From assembly GCA_046295175.1 (NCBI GenBank), contig JBKBNY010000002.1, positions 310,001-374,000 on the forward strand: a stretch of 64,000 bases of DNA. Reading direction: 5' to 3'. This document shows positions 52,121 through 61,504 of this stretch, piece after piece; within the stretch, counting starts at the first letter, position 1, and every line of letters starts with the position of its first letter. The notes under the pieces are model-generated. The model was not told the origin of the DNA. It did no database searches and saw only the letters and a program-made list of their open reading frames with translations. Both the position numbers and the translations under genes were made by a program. The DNA comes from JALOLV01 sp046295175. Its GTDB lineage: Bacteria; Bacteroidota; Bacteroidia; Cytophagales; Spirosomataceae.

Positions 52121-53437
52121 TTAGAGGAATTGCACTGTTGTTTCTAAACTTACCCCACGAGAACCTTTGATTAGAACAAAGGCGTTTTCAAGTTTCTTAT
52201 CAATCAACCAATTGTGTAGCGAGAATTTATCGGTAAAATAATATGCTTTTGGTAAGGCTGGCAGAGCGTATTGCATCAATTCTCCAAACAAAACTACGGT
52301 ATCGAATCCACCTTTGGCTACCAACTCACCAATTGCCAAATGCTCGGCTGGGGCTTCTTCGCCAAGCTCCAACATATCTCCCAAAATCACAACTTTCTTT
52401 TTATCGGTTTTGAGATTGATAAAATTCTGCACCGATGCCGCCATCGAAGACGGATTGGCATTGTAAGCATCCAAAATCAAACTATTTGAACCTTTTTCTA
52501 CTACTTGAGAACGGTTATTGTCGGGGTTATACTCACTTACAGCTTCATTGGCGTCATCGGTTTCTACTCCAAAATATTTCCCGATTGCAAGAGCTGTAGT
52601 TATGTTGTCGAAATTGTATTTTCCAGGTAGGTGCGATGTGTATTCTTTACCATTTTCGGCAATGTATCGGCAGAATGGTGAATCTTCGATTAGGTTCGCC
52701 TTCAAAAACGTTTCGCCTTCGCCCATGTAAAAAACCGATTCTCTAAACTTACGCTCGGCGTGCATCTCGACCAATGTTGCGTTTTGTGCGTGAACAAAGA
52801 CTGTACCGCCCGACATAGCTAAAAAGTCATACAACTCGCCTTTGCCCTTGCGGACACCCGCAATTCCGCCGAAACCTTCGAGGTGAGCCTTACCGATATT
52901 GGTTATGAATCCATGTGTTGGCTCGGTGATTCCCGAAAGTAGCCTGATTTCGCCTTGGTGATTGGCTCCCATTTCTACTACCGCCGCTTCGTAAGTATCG
53001 TCGATTTGTAATAAAGTCAATGGTACTCCGATGTGATTATTGAGATTACCTTTGGTGGCGTATGTCTTGAATTTCTTAGATAAAACAGCCGCAATGAGTT
53101 CTTTATTGGTGGTTTTGCCGTTCGAGCCAGTCAATCCCACAATCGGAACACTAAGGTGCTGGCGATGGAAATTAGCTAATTTTTGTAAAGTATAAAGTAC
53201 GTCATTTACCAAGATAAAACGCTCGTCGGTAGCCACATCGGCTTGGTCAACAACGGCATATTTTGCCCCTTTTTCGAGAGCATCTTTTGCAAAAAGGTTA
53301 CCATTGAATTTATCGCCTTTGAGGGCAAAAAATAGGCAATCTTTATCTATTTTTCGGGTATCGGTCGATACGCCGTTGCAGGTTTTAAATAACTGATATA
53401 ATTCGGCAATGGATAATTTGAGTGGTTGGAGTTCCAT
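52121..53437 (-). CDS. murF: UDP-N-acetylmuramoyl-tripeptide--D-Ala-D-Ala ligase
   Basis: A 438-residue Mur ligase that adds D-Ala-D-Ala to the UDP-MurNAc-tripeptide. The Rossmann-type N domain has D-C-L-F-F-A-L-K-G-D-K (about 33-43), the ATP loop is L-T-G-S-N-G-K-T-T-N-K (about 105-115), then V-E-M-G-A-N-H-Q-G-E (about 158-167), and the C domain begins after D-A-Y-N-A-N-P-S-S (about 318). Start at MELQPLK, ATG 53437. It is a monocistronic minus-strand gene, divergent from the gluconate transporter with a 356-bp gap; the gap holds nothing I can name. Confidence 0.96.
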   Translation of the reverse strand: MELQPLKLSIAELYQLFKTCNGVSTDTRKIDKDCLFFALKGDKFNGNLFAKDALEKGAKYAVVDQADVATDERFILVNDVLYTLQKLANFHRQHLSVPIVGLTGSNGKTTNKELIAAVLSKKFKTYATKGNLNNHIGVPLTLLQIDDTYEAAVVEMGANHQGEIRLLSGITEPTHGFITNIGKAHLEGFGGIAGVRKGKGELYDFLAMSGGTVFVHAQNATLVEMHAERKFRESVFYMGEGETFLKANLIEDSPFCRYIAENGKEYTSHLPGKYNFDNITTALAIGKYFGVETDDANEAVSEYNPDNNRSQVVEKGSNSLILDAYNANPSSMAASVQNFINLKTDKKKVVILGDMLELGEEAPAEHLAIGELVAKGGFDTVVLFGELMQYALPALPKAYYFTDKFSLHNWLIDKKLENAFVLIKGSRGVSLETTVQFL

Positions 53438-53793
53438 ACTTTTTTGATAGACTTTAATTTGCTGCAAAGTTGTGAAAATATTTGATGTGGTTGATAAAAG
53501 AGGTCAGAAAATAAGAATAGATAAGATTAATAGGAGAGGTGGGTAAGTATTTCATTATTAGGAGTTTACATTTAAAAAAGGACGATAGGGCGGAATTTAC
53601 AAATCTTAAACATAGTTTATCTAAACGGTTAACCAAAAATAGTTGACAGCTTTTCGGGATTTATAATTGGTTGATTATCAGTGGATTACTAATTATCGAA
53701 CATTGACAAATAACACAAACTAAATTATTTTGAGCATATATAATTCAGAAAATTTCCTAAATTGCCATTCATTCAACCCTTACATTACAAAAA

Positions 53794-55101
53794 ATGCTTC
53801 TTTTTTACACCTTTATTGGCATATTAGCCCTTATTGTGCTGATTGCATTTCTTAAATTCGATACTTTCATTTCTTTCATTTTGGTTTCGATTGGCCTTGG
53901 TTTTGCGGCGGGAATGGATATTTCGGCAATTGGTAAATCAATTCAATCGGGTATTGGCGGAACCCTCGGCGACCTGATTTTGATAATTGGTTTCGGGGCA
54001 ATGCTCGGCAAATTGGTGGCCGAAAGTGGTGCTGCACAGCGAATTACCGATACTTTGATGAAAGTTTTTGGTAAACAATATATCCAGTGGGGGCTTGCTC
54101 TGGCGGGTTTTATCATCGGTATTCCGTTGTTTTATAATGCAGGTTTTATCATTGTTGTGCCGCTTATTTTTACGATTGCAGCCGCAACCGAAATGCCACT
54201 GATGTTTGTTGCAATCCCGATGCTTTCGGCTTTATCGGTTGCACACGGATTTTTACCTCCGCACCCATCGCCAGCAGCTATTGCATCGCAACTCAAAGCC
54301 GATGTCGGTAGGGTTTTGATTTACGGAATTATTATTGCCATTCCAGCAATCATCATTGCTGGGGTATTTTTTGGCCGAACCCTAAAAAAATATAAGCCTG
54401 TTATTGATACAAGCTTATTCAAAATCAAACGTTTGTCGGATTCTGAAATGCCAAGCCTATTCATTAGTTTAGTTGTGGCCCTAATGCCCGTTTTGATTCT
54501 GACAATCACGGCTGTTTTGAAAGGACAATTCCCCGATAATCCAGTCGTTAAACTCTTGGCCGAACCTTATATCGGAATGCTCGTTTCGGTGCTTTTTGCC
54601 ATGTATTTCTTGGGTATAGCCCGCGGAAACAGCATGAAAAGCGTAACCAAACAACTCGAAGAAGCATTTAAAAGTAGTTCGGTAATTCTCTTAATTATTG
54701 CGGGAGCTGGAGCTTTAAAACAGGTTTTGAAAGACAGCGGAACGAGCGATTACATCGGTTCGTTACTACAAAACGTAGATGTAAACCCGTTGATATTAGG
54801 ATGGCTGATTGCGGCGGTGTTGAGGCTTTGTGTTGGTTCGGCAACGGTTGCGGGGCTTACGGCCGTTGGCATTATTGCACCAATGGTAGCAACCATGACA
54901 GGTATAAAACCCGAATTGATGGTTCTGTCGGTAGGGGCGGGTAGTTTGTTGTTTTCGCACCTTAACGATGGTGGTTTTTGGTTATTCAAAGAATATTTCA
55001 ATCTTACCATTAAAGAGACAATCCTCACTTGGTCAATTATGGAGACCATCGTATCGGTTGTTGGATTAATCGGAGTTTTGATTTTAGATATGTTTGTTTA
55101 A
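53794..55101 (+). CDS. gntP: GntP-family gluconate/H+ symporter
   Basis: A 435-residue integral membrane protein of the GntP family with about 12-14 helices. Diagnostic segments are G-G-T-L-G-D-L-I-L-I-I-G-F-G-A-M-L-G (about 55-72), G-I-P-L-F-Y-N-A-G-F-I (about 109-119), HGFLPPHPSPAAIA (about 151-164) and the C-terminal SVGAGSLLFSHLNDGGFWL (about 384-402). Family members import gluconate or similar sugar acids. The next gene, an isomerase-like protein, begins 3 bp later, so the two form an operon. Confidence 0.92.
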   Translation: MLLFYTFIGILALIVLIAFLKFDTFISFILVSIGLGFAAGMDISAIGKSIQSGIGGTLGDLILIIGFGAMLGKLVAESGAAQRITDTLMKVFGKQYIQWGLALAGFIIGIPLFYNAGFIIVVPLIFTIAAATEMPLMFVAIPMLSALSVAHGFLPPHPSPAAIASQLKADVGRVLIYGIIIAIPAIIIAGVFFGRTLKKYKPVIDTSLFKIKRLSDSEMPSLFISLVVALMPVLILTITAVLKGQFPDNPVVKLLAEPYIGMLVSVLFAMYFLGIARGNSMKSVTKQLEEAFKSSSVILLIIAGAGALKQVLKDSGTSDYIGSLLQNVDVNPLILGWLIAAVLRLCVGSATVAGLTAVGIIAPMVATMTGIKPELMVLSVGAGSLLFSHLNDGGFWLFKEYFNLTIKETILTWSIMETIVSVVGLIGVLILDMFV

Positions 55102-55104
55102 ATC

Positions 55105-55962
55105 ATGTTTACACGTCGTCAAACCCTAAAAACACTCGGAACAACTGCCTTTGCGGCGTTCTTTGCGGATGAGTTATTGGCAAACCAGAAACCTAAGTTC
55201 CGAATCGGAGCTTGTGATTGGTCAATCAATAATAATTCTAACTTGGGGTCAATGGAAATGGCTAAAGCCATTGGTTTAGATGGGGTGCAGGTAAGTTTGG
55301 GTACATTCGAGAACAAAATGCACTTACGCCGAAAAGATGTGCAAGATGCCTATCGGGCATTAGCCAAGATTTTTAATGTTGGATTTACTGGATTGGCCAT
55401 TGGCGAATTGAATAACCATCCTTACAAATATAAAGATTACACCGACGAATGGGTTTCGGATAGCATTGATGTCGCCAAAGCGTTGGGAATAAAAGTTGTT
55501 TTGTTGGCTTTTTTCAGCAAAGGCGATTTAAAAAACGATGTAGAAGGAACAAAGGCGGTTATTCAGAAACTGAAGGATATTGCTCCGAAAGCCGAGAAAA
55601 ACGGGATTACGCTCGGTATAGAATCTTGGCTAAGTGCCGAAGAACACATGCACATCATTGATTCGGTGGGTTCGGCATCAGTAAAATGCTACTACGATGT
55701 TGCCAATTCAAACCAGATGGGTTACGATATTTACAAAGAGATGCGATGGCTCGGTAAACAAAACCAAATCTGCGAGATACATTTCAAAGAAAATGGTTTT
55801 CTTTTGGGCAAAGGCAAGGTAGATTTTGCCGAAGTCCGTCGTTGTATTGATGAAATTGAATATTCAGGTAATATCCAAATCGAAGGGGCAGTTCCCGAGG
55901 GCAAATCCATGCTCGAAAGCTATATCCTAAATAATCAATTTGTGCGAGAAATTTTAGGATAA
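55105..55962 (+). CDS. sugar phosphate isomerase/epimerase-like TIM-barrel protein
   Basis: A 285-residue protein. The start MFTRRQTLKTLG resembles a twin-arginine signal, suggesting export to the periplasm. The fold is an AP endonuclease 2-type TIM barrel with G-L-D-G-V-Q-V, G-I-E-S-W-L (about 173), K-C-Y-Y-D-V-A-N (about 195-202), and E-I-H-F-K-E-N (about 227-233), which supply metal ligands Glu, Asp, His and Glu. It probably isomerises or epimerises a sugar or sugar acid. It starts 3 bp after gntP and is therefore likely to process what the permease imports. Confidence 0.88.
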   Translation: MFTRRQTLKTLGTTAFAAFFADELLANQKPKFRIGACDWSINNNSNLGSMEMAKAIGLDGVQVSLGTFENKMHLRRKDVQDAYRALAKIFNVGFTGLAIGELNNHPYKYKDYTDEWVSDSIDVAKALGIKVVLLAFFSKGDLKNDVEGTKAVIQKLKDIAPKAEKNGITLGIESWLSAEEHMHIIDSVGSASVKCYYDVANSNQMGYDIYKEMRWLGKQNQICEIHFKENGFLLGKGKVDFAEVRRCIDEIEYSGNIQIEGAVPEGKSMLESYILNNQFVREILG

Positions 55963-55964
55963 AA

Positions 55965-56462
55965 CTATTCTAACAAGGCGTATTTCTCTATCAAGTGCTG
56001 CAATAAAGCCTCATTGCTACGCCAAACTATCTGATATACATTCTCAAATACCTCTTCGCCTTCGTAGTAGGGGTCTGGTACTTCTTGTTTGCCACGAACG
56101 GTCGGGTCGTAATCTCTCAATAAAAACAGCTTTTCGGCAGGTGGCACATGATGTTTGGTTCGGTAATACAAATCATAAACATCCTTAAAATTCTGCTCAT
56201 CCATTACCGCAATGTGCTGAAAATTATCCAAATCTTCGGCTGTGATTTTGCGGCCTCGGTGCGTGAGTTTAATTCCGTGTTTTTCGGCGTTTTTGATGGT
56301 TCTTCGGTCAGGAGATTCGCCCGTGTGCCAGCCAGCAGTTCCAGCCGAATCGCAAGTGATTTTGTCTGATAAACCAGCCTTTTTAACAATTTCTCTAAAA
56401 GTACCTTCGGCAATTGGCGAACGGCAGATATTGCCCAAGCAAACAAATAAGACATTTATCAT
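55965..56462 (-). CDS. low-molecular-weight protein-tyrosine phosphatase
   Basis: A 165-residue phosphatase. The P-loop is V-C-L-G-N-I-C-R-S-P (residues 7-16) with catalytic Cys8 and Arg14; the general acid Asp is in E-V-P-D-P-Y-Y (about 132-138, D-P-Y motif). It dephosphorylates Tyr residues, or arginine phosphates in some Bacilli. The start is ATG 56462; a TTG start four codons further up is possible. It lies 8 bp after the membrane protein gene upstream on the same strand. Confidence 0.93.
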   Translation of the reverse strand: MINVLFVCLGNICRSPIAEGTFREIVKKAGLSDKITCDSAGTAGWHTGESPDRRTIKNAEKHGIKLTHRGRKITAEDLDNFQHIAVMDEQNFKDVYDLYYRTKHHVPPAEKLFLLRDYDPTVRGKQEVPDPYYEGEEVFENVYQIVWRSNEALLQHLIEKYALLE

Positions 56463-56470
56463 TTCGGAAT

Positions 56471-57685
56471 TCAAATTTTAAGTTTGGCCTTTTGCAATTC
56501 AAAAAACAGATAAAAATTGCTCAAAACAATCAGGATTTGATAAACTACATAGATTGGATTCGTGAGCCATTCGGGGTGCTGAAATTTCAAGAAATAAAAC
56601 AGCGTACCATCTACCGCAACCAAACCACTCCAAAACCACAAAAACCAAATATTTAGACTTCTTTGGTAGGCTGTCAGTAACAGGAAAACCCCTAAAACCT
56701 CAACCACGTGGTACTGCGAAAAGGTCATTTTATACAGCAAATTGTAAATCAGAAAATACCCAATCGCCAAAAAAGTATAGTTTTCTTGGTTAAAGCCTCG
56801 TTCTTCGGTCGTGAATGGCAATAAATTTTTAAGGCTGAATAAACCCAATCCAGCCAAAGCGAGCAGAATCGGTAGTTTGGTTTTCATCAAATCTAAGCCA
56901 AATGTTTGTAGCAAAAACCAGATATTACCAGATGTGTAAAGTTCGGCGAGGTCGTCGCTTTTGGCTCCGTTACGAGAAAATTCGGTCGAAAAAACAGGTA
57001 TTTTCAGCACGAATTGGAGCAGCCCAACCACAACAAAAAGGCTCACAACAAAAACGATTTTCTGACTCAATTTTTGCTTGATAAAATAGGCCGCAATGAT
57101 AAAAAATGCGAATAATTTGGTAATTAAAAGGCTAAAAACACCAGTAATATGTCCAAAAACCAGATTTTTATTGGCATTTATCAAATAGAAGAAGATTCCG
57201 AAAAGCAATATCAAAAGGCTTTCGTCTTGACCACCTAAACCAAGCCAATTAAAAACAATCGGATTGAAATAGTATAGCAACAAAAGCTTGTTTGTTTGGG
57301 CATTGGAAATGTGCTGAATTGCCTGTAAAACCAACCAAACACCCAAAAGTTCGGCAAGATGGAAAAGTACGATTATCGAAATCGTTGATTGATAAATACC
57401 CACCGCCAAAGCAATCAAGTATTCAAAACCAATACTGTATGGAGTCTGGAAATCTATCGTTGGGATTTTGCCGCTCAGCGTCTCGATTCCGTGCAGAAAA
57501 TAGGATTCTGAGTCGCTCGGATACGCCAAATGTAGAATCTCGTGGGCGATAATCGAAATGCCGCACCGCATCAAAAGGAGCAAAATGAGTAGTTTTCGAC
57601 TCGAAAGTTTAGCCAACGGATTCTTGTAAAATCCGTACGAAACTCCAATCAGAATAGGTATTGAAATGAGTCGAAAAAATAGCAT
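56471..57685 (-). CDS. multi-spanning membrane protein, GT-C glycosyltransferase-like
   Basis: A 404-residue membrane protein with about 10-12 hydrophobic helices. In the first extracytoplasmic loop it has L-A-Y-P-S-D-S-E-S-Y-F (about 55-65), acidic residues where GT-C glycosyltransferases hold their metal or donor-binding Asp, and Y-F-N-P-I-V-F-N-W-L-G-L-G-G-Q-D-E-S (about 139-156), similar to mannosyltransferase-like DUF2029 proteins. This makes lipid-linked sugar transfer likely, but it could be a polymerase or another enzyme. The start is ATG 57685. It ends 8 bp before the phosphatase start. Confidence 0.75.
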   Translation of the reverse strand: MLFFRLISIPILIGVSYGFYKNPLAKLSSRKLLILLLLMRCGISIIAHEILHLAYPSDSESYFLHGIETLSGKIPTIDFQTPYSIGFEYLIALAVGIYQSTISIIVLFHLAELLGVWLVLQAIQHISNAQTNKLLLLYYFNPIVFNWLGLGGQDESLLILLFGIFFYLINANKNLVFGHITGVFSLLITKLFAFFIIAAYFIKQKLSQKIVFVVSLFVVVGLLQFVLKIPVFSTEFSRNGAKSDDLAELYTSGNIWFLLQTFGLDLMKTKLPILLALAGLGLFSLKNLLPFTTEERGFNQENYTFLAIGYFLIYNLLYKMTFSQYHVVEVLGVFLLLTAYQRSLNIWFLWFWSGLVAVDGTLFYFLKFQHPEWLTNPIYVVYQILIVLSNFYLFFELQKAKLKI

Positions 57686-57732
57686 CAATTAATCTCGGGA
57701 TATATGATTTAGGATGGCGGATTTCAAATTAA

Positions 57733-58932
57733 TCAATATACAAATTCTCCGAACTCGCTCTGAATCGTAACTTTTTTGCCTTCATGGGCTTCTACTCTAC
57801 CAATTACCTGAGCGTCGATTCCGAACGATTGAGAGATTTCGATGATGCGTTGGGCGTATTTTTCTTCGAGATAAACCTCCAAACGATGCCCCATATTGAA
57901 TACTTTGTACATCTCTTGCCACGAAGTTCCGCTTTGTTCGTGAATCAATTTAAAGAGTGGTGGAATCTCGAAAAGGTTATTTTTGATTATATGAAGATTA
58001 TCAACAAAATGTAGAATCTTGGTTTGGGCTCCGCCGCTGCAATGTACCATTCCGTGAATCTGTGGTCGAAGCTCCTCCAAAAACGCCTTTACAACGGGGG
58101 CATAAGTACGAGTTGGCGAGAGAATCAACTTACCTGCCGTGATATTTTCTTGTTTTTGGCTTTGCGTTTCGGGGTCGTAGTAACTTACTTCTACGGCATC
58201 GAGCAGGTTTTTGCTACCACTATAAACCAAATCTTGGTTGATGGCTCCGTCGTAGCTTTCGGGGTATTTTTCGGCATAAATTTTTGCCAAAACATCGTGC
58301 CTTGCCGATGTCAGGCCATTGCTGCCCATGCCACCATTGTATTCTTTTTCGTAATTCGATTTCCCGTAAGATGCCAAGCCCACAATTACATCGCCCGCTT
58401 TGATTCTATCGTTCGATACCACATCCGAGCGTTTCATTCGGGCAATCACCGTGCTATTTACCGTAATTGTTCTTACCAAATCGCCCACATCGGCGGTTTC
58501 GCCGCCCGTGCTGTGTACTTCTACACCGTGGCTGCGGAGCATTTCGAGACATTCTTCGGTGCCGTTGATGATTTCGGCAATGACCTCACCCGGAATCTTA
58601 TTTTTGTTGCGGTCGATACTCGACGAAATCAGCATTGGGCCAGTAGCACCTACACAAATCAAATCGTCGGTATTCATCACAATCGAATCTTGTGCGATTC
58701 CCCTCCAAACCGATAAATCGCCCGTTTCTTTCCAGTACAAATACGCCAAAGAAGTTTTTGTGCCAGCTCCGTCGGCGTGCATGATACTGCAAAAATCGGT
58801 ATCGCCGCCGAGTGTATCGGGCGAAATTTTACAAAATGCTTTCGGAAAAAGACCTTTATCTAACTTTTCGATTGCCTTATGAACATCCTCTTTGGCAGCC
58901 GAAACGCCACGTTGCATATATCTATCGGTCAT
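57733..58932 (-). CDS. purM: phosphoribosylformylglycinamidine cyclo-ligase (AIR synthase)
   Basis: A 399-residue PurM, catalysing ATP-dependent closure to aminoimidazole ribotide in purine synthesis. Diagnostic are G-V-S-A-A-K-E-D (about 9-16), H-A-D-G-A-G-T-K-T (about 52-60), V-M-N-T-D-D-L (about 84-90), and G-G-E-T-A-D (about 142-147); the C-terminal part has Y-K-V-F-N-M-G-H-R (about 346-354). It is longer than E. coli PurM (345), with an insertion around 200-270, as in Bacteroidota. Two TAnnTTTG -7 boxes lie upstream at 58982-58999. Confidence 0.94.
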   Translation of the reverse strand: MTDRYMQRGVSAAKEDVHKAIEKLDKGLFPKAFCKISPDTLGGDTDFCSIMHADGAGTKTSLAYLYWKETGDLSVWRGIAQDSIVMNTDDLICVGATGPMLISSSIDRNKNKIPGEVIAEIINGTEECLEMLRSHGVEVHSTGGETADVGDLVRTITVNSTVIARMKRSDVVSNDRIKAGDVIVGLASYGKSNYEKEYNGGMGSNGLTSARHDVLAKIYAEKYPESYDGAINQDLVYSGSKNLLDAVEVSYYDPETQSQKQENITAGKLILSPTRTYAPVVKAFLEELRPQIHGMVHCSGGAQTKILHFVDNLHIIKNNLFEIPPLFKLIHEQSGTSWQEMYKVFNMGHRLEVYLEEKYAQRIIEISQSFGIDAQVIGRVEAHEGKKVTIQSEFGEFVY

Positions 58933-58981
58933 GGAAAGTACTAATTTTTCGTTTTGGAGTAGTAATTTTTGAATTTTGGTG

Positions 58982-58999
58982 CAAAGTTAGGCAAAATTA
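58982..58999 (-). promoter_or_regulatory. -7 elements upstream of purM
   Basis: On the minus strand TAACTTTG (58989-58982) and TAATTTTG (58999-58992) both match TAnnTTTG, 50-67 bp before the purM start. No clear TTTG lies 19-20 bp upstream of either. Confidence 0.4.
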
Positions 59000-59057
59000 T
59001 AGAAATAGGGCGGAGTTTATTCACTAATTCGACACCCAATGATTCATGATTAAGTCG

Positions 59058-59107
59058 TATATTTGCAATAATTTGCAAGATGGTTCAAACGAATGAGCCA
59101 TTTTTTT
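59058..59107 (+). terminator. promoter-like element followed closely by an intrinsic terminator
   Basis: TATATTTG (59058-59065) is followed by ATGGTTCA (59080-59087) pairing with TGAGCCAT (59094-59101), one wobble, and T7 (59101-59107). The arrangement could make a 35-nt RNA or act as a leader for the ferredoxin reductase 108 bp downstream. No -33 TTTG is evident, so the promoter is weak evidence; the terminator is clear. Confidence 0.5.
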
Positions 59108-59214
59108 GTTTCTATTATACGATTCGTCCGAAATCGATTTGTAGAAATGTTAAATAGAATGGTGTGTGTCGGATAATTGAAGACAACGCACCGATTCATA
59201 ATTAAGAATACCTA

Positions 59215-60270
59215 ATGAAGTTTTATCACCTGCAAGTAAAAGAAGTAGTTAAAGAGACCCCCGATACGATTTCGATACATTTTTGGCATCCGCTTGCCGA
59301 ACAAGTCAAATACAAAGCGGGGCAATTTGTAACGCTCTGTGTTCTGATTGACGGCAAGAAAGTCCGTCGTAGTTATTCGATGAGCAGCTCACCACACGCC
59401 GATACCTCGATTGCCGTGACCGTCAAGCGAGTAGAGAATGGTTTGGTTTCTAACTGGCTCAACGATAATGTCAAAGTCGGTGATTTCATCGAGCTAATCG
59501 AGCCGATGGGCAATTTCTACGTAGAGACAAATCCCGAAAATAGTCGTCATATCGTACTTTTTGCGGCTGGCAGCGGTATTACACCCTTGATTTCGATTGC
59601 AAAATCAATCTTGAAAATGGAACCAAATAGCCGTGTTTCACTGCTTTATGGAAATCGAAATGAGCAAACAATCATCTTTAAAGATAAATTAGACCAACTC
59701 GAAAGCCAATATCGTGGGCGTTTTCGTGTTACTTATCTACTGAGTCGTCCGTCTGAATTTTGGGTCGGCGAAAGAGGGCATATCAATCAAGCCAAAGCGA
59801 TTTATTGGTTGAAAGAATTTGAGACCGATTTCAAAAAAGATGAATTTTATATGTGCGGGCCTTCGGGCATGATGGATGAAGTGATACGTGGGTTGGATAT
59901 TTACGATATTCCGAAAAATAGAATTCATAAAGAGAATTTTCACGCACCTGTCGATGATGATATTGCCGAAGAAGCCGAAGACGATGGCAGCTTAAAAACC
60001 CAGACCGTCAAAGTGATTTATGATGGTGATGAATACGAATTTGAGGTAAAACCGCACCAAACGGTACTCGAAGCGGCACTCGATTTAGATATTGACTTGC
60101 CGTATTCGTGCCAAGCGGGTATGTGTACGGCTTGCCTCGGCAAATGTGTACAAGGAAAAATAAAAATGGATGAAGAAGACGGCTTGACCGATAAAGAAAT
60201 CAGTCAGGGGTATATTCTTACTTGCGTTTCGCATCCGTTGACAAAAGATGTTGTTATTGAAATTGATTAA
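59215..60270 (+). CDS. ferredoxin reductase with C-terminal 2Fe-2S domain (PaaE-like)
   Basis: A 351-residue flavoprotein of the ferredoxin-NADP reductase family with an attached plant-type ferredoxin. FAD domain: V-R-R-S-Y-S-M-S-S (about 45-53); NAD(P) domain: F-A-A-G-S-G-I-T-P-L-I-S (about 117-128) and Y-M-C-G-P-S-G-M-M (about 220-228). The ferredoxin domain (about 262-351) has cluster ligands C-Q-A-G-M-C-T-A-C (about 301-309) and a later Cys near 339. It moves electrons from NADPH to an oxygenase or desaturase. No paaABCD genes are adjacent, so it probably serves a different partner. First of five plus-strand genes. Confidence 0.92.
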   Translation: MKFYHLQVKEVVKETPDTISIHFWHPLAEQVKYKAGQFVTLCVLIDGKKVRRSYSMSSSPHADTSIAVTVKRVENGLVSNWLNDNVKVGDFIELIEPMGNFYVETNPENSRHIVLFAAGSGITPLISIAKSILKMEPNSRVSLLYGNRNEQTIIFKDKLDQLESQYRGRFRVTYLLSRPSEFWVGERGHINQAKAIYWLKEFETDFKKDEFYMCGPSGMMDEVIRGLDIYDIPKNRIHKENFHAPVDDDIAEEAEDDGSLKTQTVKVIYDGDEYEFEVKPHQTVLEAALDLDIDLPYSCQAGMCTACLGKCVQGKIKMDEEDGLTDKEISQGYILTCVSHPLTKDVVIEID

Positions 60271-60351
60271 AATGGTGTAGTGAATGTGATTTCTTCGAAT
60301 ATCTCGGTATTCGCTAATGTATCATTCGCACATTCGCCAATCCCAAAAAGA

Positions 60352-61440
60352 ATGAGTAAAAGAACTGCTTTAACCTTAGAATTGACCACGCCCGTTGATG
60401 ATGGAAGACCCGTTTATATTTCGGGTAATTTTTGTGAGTGGTATCCCGATATGTCTGATTTTGAAATGAAGCGTATCGAAACGGGCAGGTTTGTGTATGA
60501 TTTTCCGGTTGAGGTTTCATTGCCCGAAAAAATCGAATATAAATACACTCGTGGAGGCTGGAATTACGTAGAATTGGACCGTTTTGGTAATCCTACAACG
60601 AACCGAATCGCTAAACCTAAGCCCGGATTATTGCAAGACCATGTACCGTATTGGCGAAATAACGGTAAGTTTTACAGCGAAAAATTTATGCCCAAAATTG
60701 AGGTAATCGAAGGTTTTGAGATTCCGCAATTGAAACGCAAACGCAAAATACATGTACTCTTACCGCATAATTACGAAACGAGTGGTGTGAATTACCCCGT
60801 TTTGTATATGCAAGATGCCCAAAACTTGTTTGGTGAGGGGTCTTCGTATGGCAATTGGGAAATCGACAAACGCTTGGCGGTGTTGGCATCGCAACAAAAA
60901 GGAGATTATATCATTGTGGCTATCGAACACGGTGAAGAAGACCGATTCAATGAATATTCGCCATACACAACCCCCAAACAAGGTAAAGGTAATGGCATGA
61001 AATACGCCAACTTCATTGTGCGAACGCTAAAGCCATTCATTGATAAAAATTACCGAACCAAACCCGAACGCCATTTTACGGGTATCGGTGGTAGCTCGAT
61101 GGGTGGTTTGATTAGTATTTATGCTGGATTGATGTATCCCGAAACGATTGGACGTTTGATGATTTTTTCGCCATCATTGTGGGTTTCGCAGAAGGTTTAT
61201 TTTGATGCTATTGAATTCTTTAATCCACTCGATACCAAAATCTATTTGTATGGTGGTGGCAAAGAAGGTAAATACATGATTCCGAGCGTAGAAAAAATGC
61301 ACGAAACTATCCAAAAACAAGGATTTAGCACCGAAAAACTAAAAATAAAGCTAATCACAAATCCGAAAGGCGAACACGCCGAAAAAGACTGGGGAGCAGA
61401 ATTCCCGAAGGCAATTGATTGGTTATTCTCGGTTGATTGA
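60352..61440 (+). CDS. esterase D-type hydrolase with N-terminal carbohydrate-binding-like domain
   Basis: A 362-residue protein. The first about 95 residues form a CBM48/E-set-like domain (RPVYISGNFCEWYPD; FDFPVEVSLPEKIEYKYTRGGW). The rest (about 110-362) is a putative esterase domain with V-L-Y-M-Q-D-A-Q-N-L-F, catalytic Ser in G-G-S-S-M-G-G-L (about 242-249), and His near the end in G-E-H-A-E. It resembles the enterobactin/feruloyl esterase clan; no signal peptide is visible with the ATG at 60352. The substrate is unknown. It follows the reductase gene by 81 bp. Confidence 0.85.
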   Translation: MSKRTALTLELTTPVDDGRPVYISGNFCEWYPDMSDFEMKRIETGRFVYDFPVEVSLPEKIEYKYTRGGWNYVELDRFGNPTTNRIAKPKPGLLQDHVPYWRNNGKFYSEKFMPKIEVIEGFEIPQLKRKRKIHVLLPHNYETSGVNYPVLYMQDAQNLFGEGSSYGNWEIDKRLAVLASQQKGDYIIVAIEHGEEDRFNEYSPYTTPKQGKGNGMKYANFIVRTLKPFIDKNYRTKPERHFTGIGGSSMGGLISIYAGLMYPETIGRLMIFSPSLWVSQKVYFDAIEFFNPLDTKIYLYGGGKEGKYMIPSVEKMHETIQKQGFSTEKLKIKLITNPKGEHAEKDWGAEFPKAIDWLFSVD

Positions 61441-61504
61441 GTTGTGAATTAGCAAATTAGTGAATAAATTTGCTTTAGAGAAATCCGAAATCATTGATTC
61501 TGAT

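Noticed and set aside
58024..58716. A 230-codon antisense ORF inside purM
   Set aside because: It lies entirely opposite a well-conserved purM and has no recognisable features; it is a shadow of purM codon usage.
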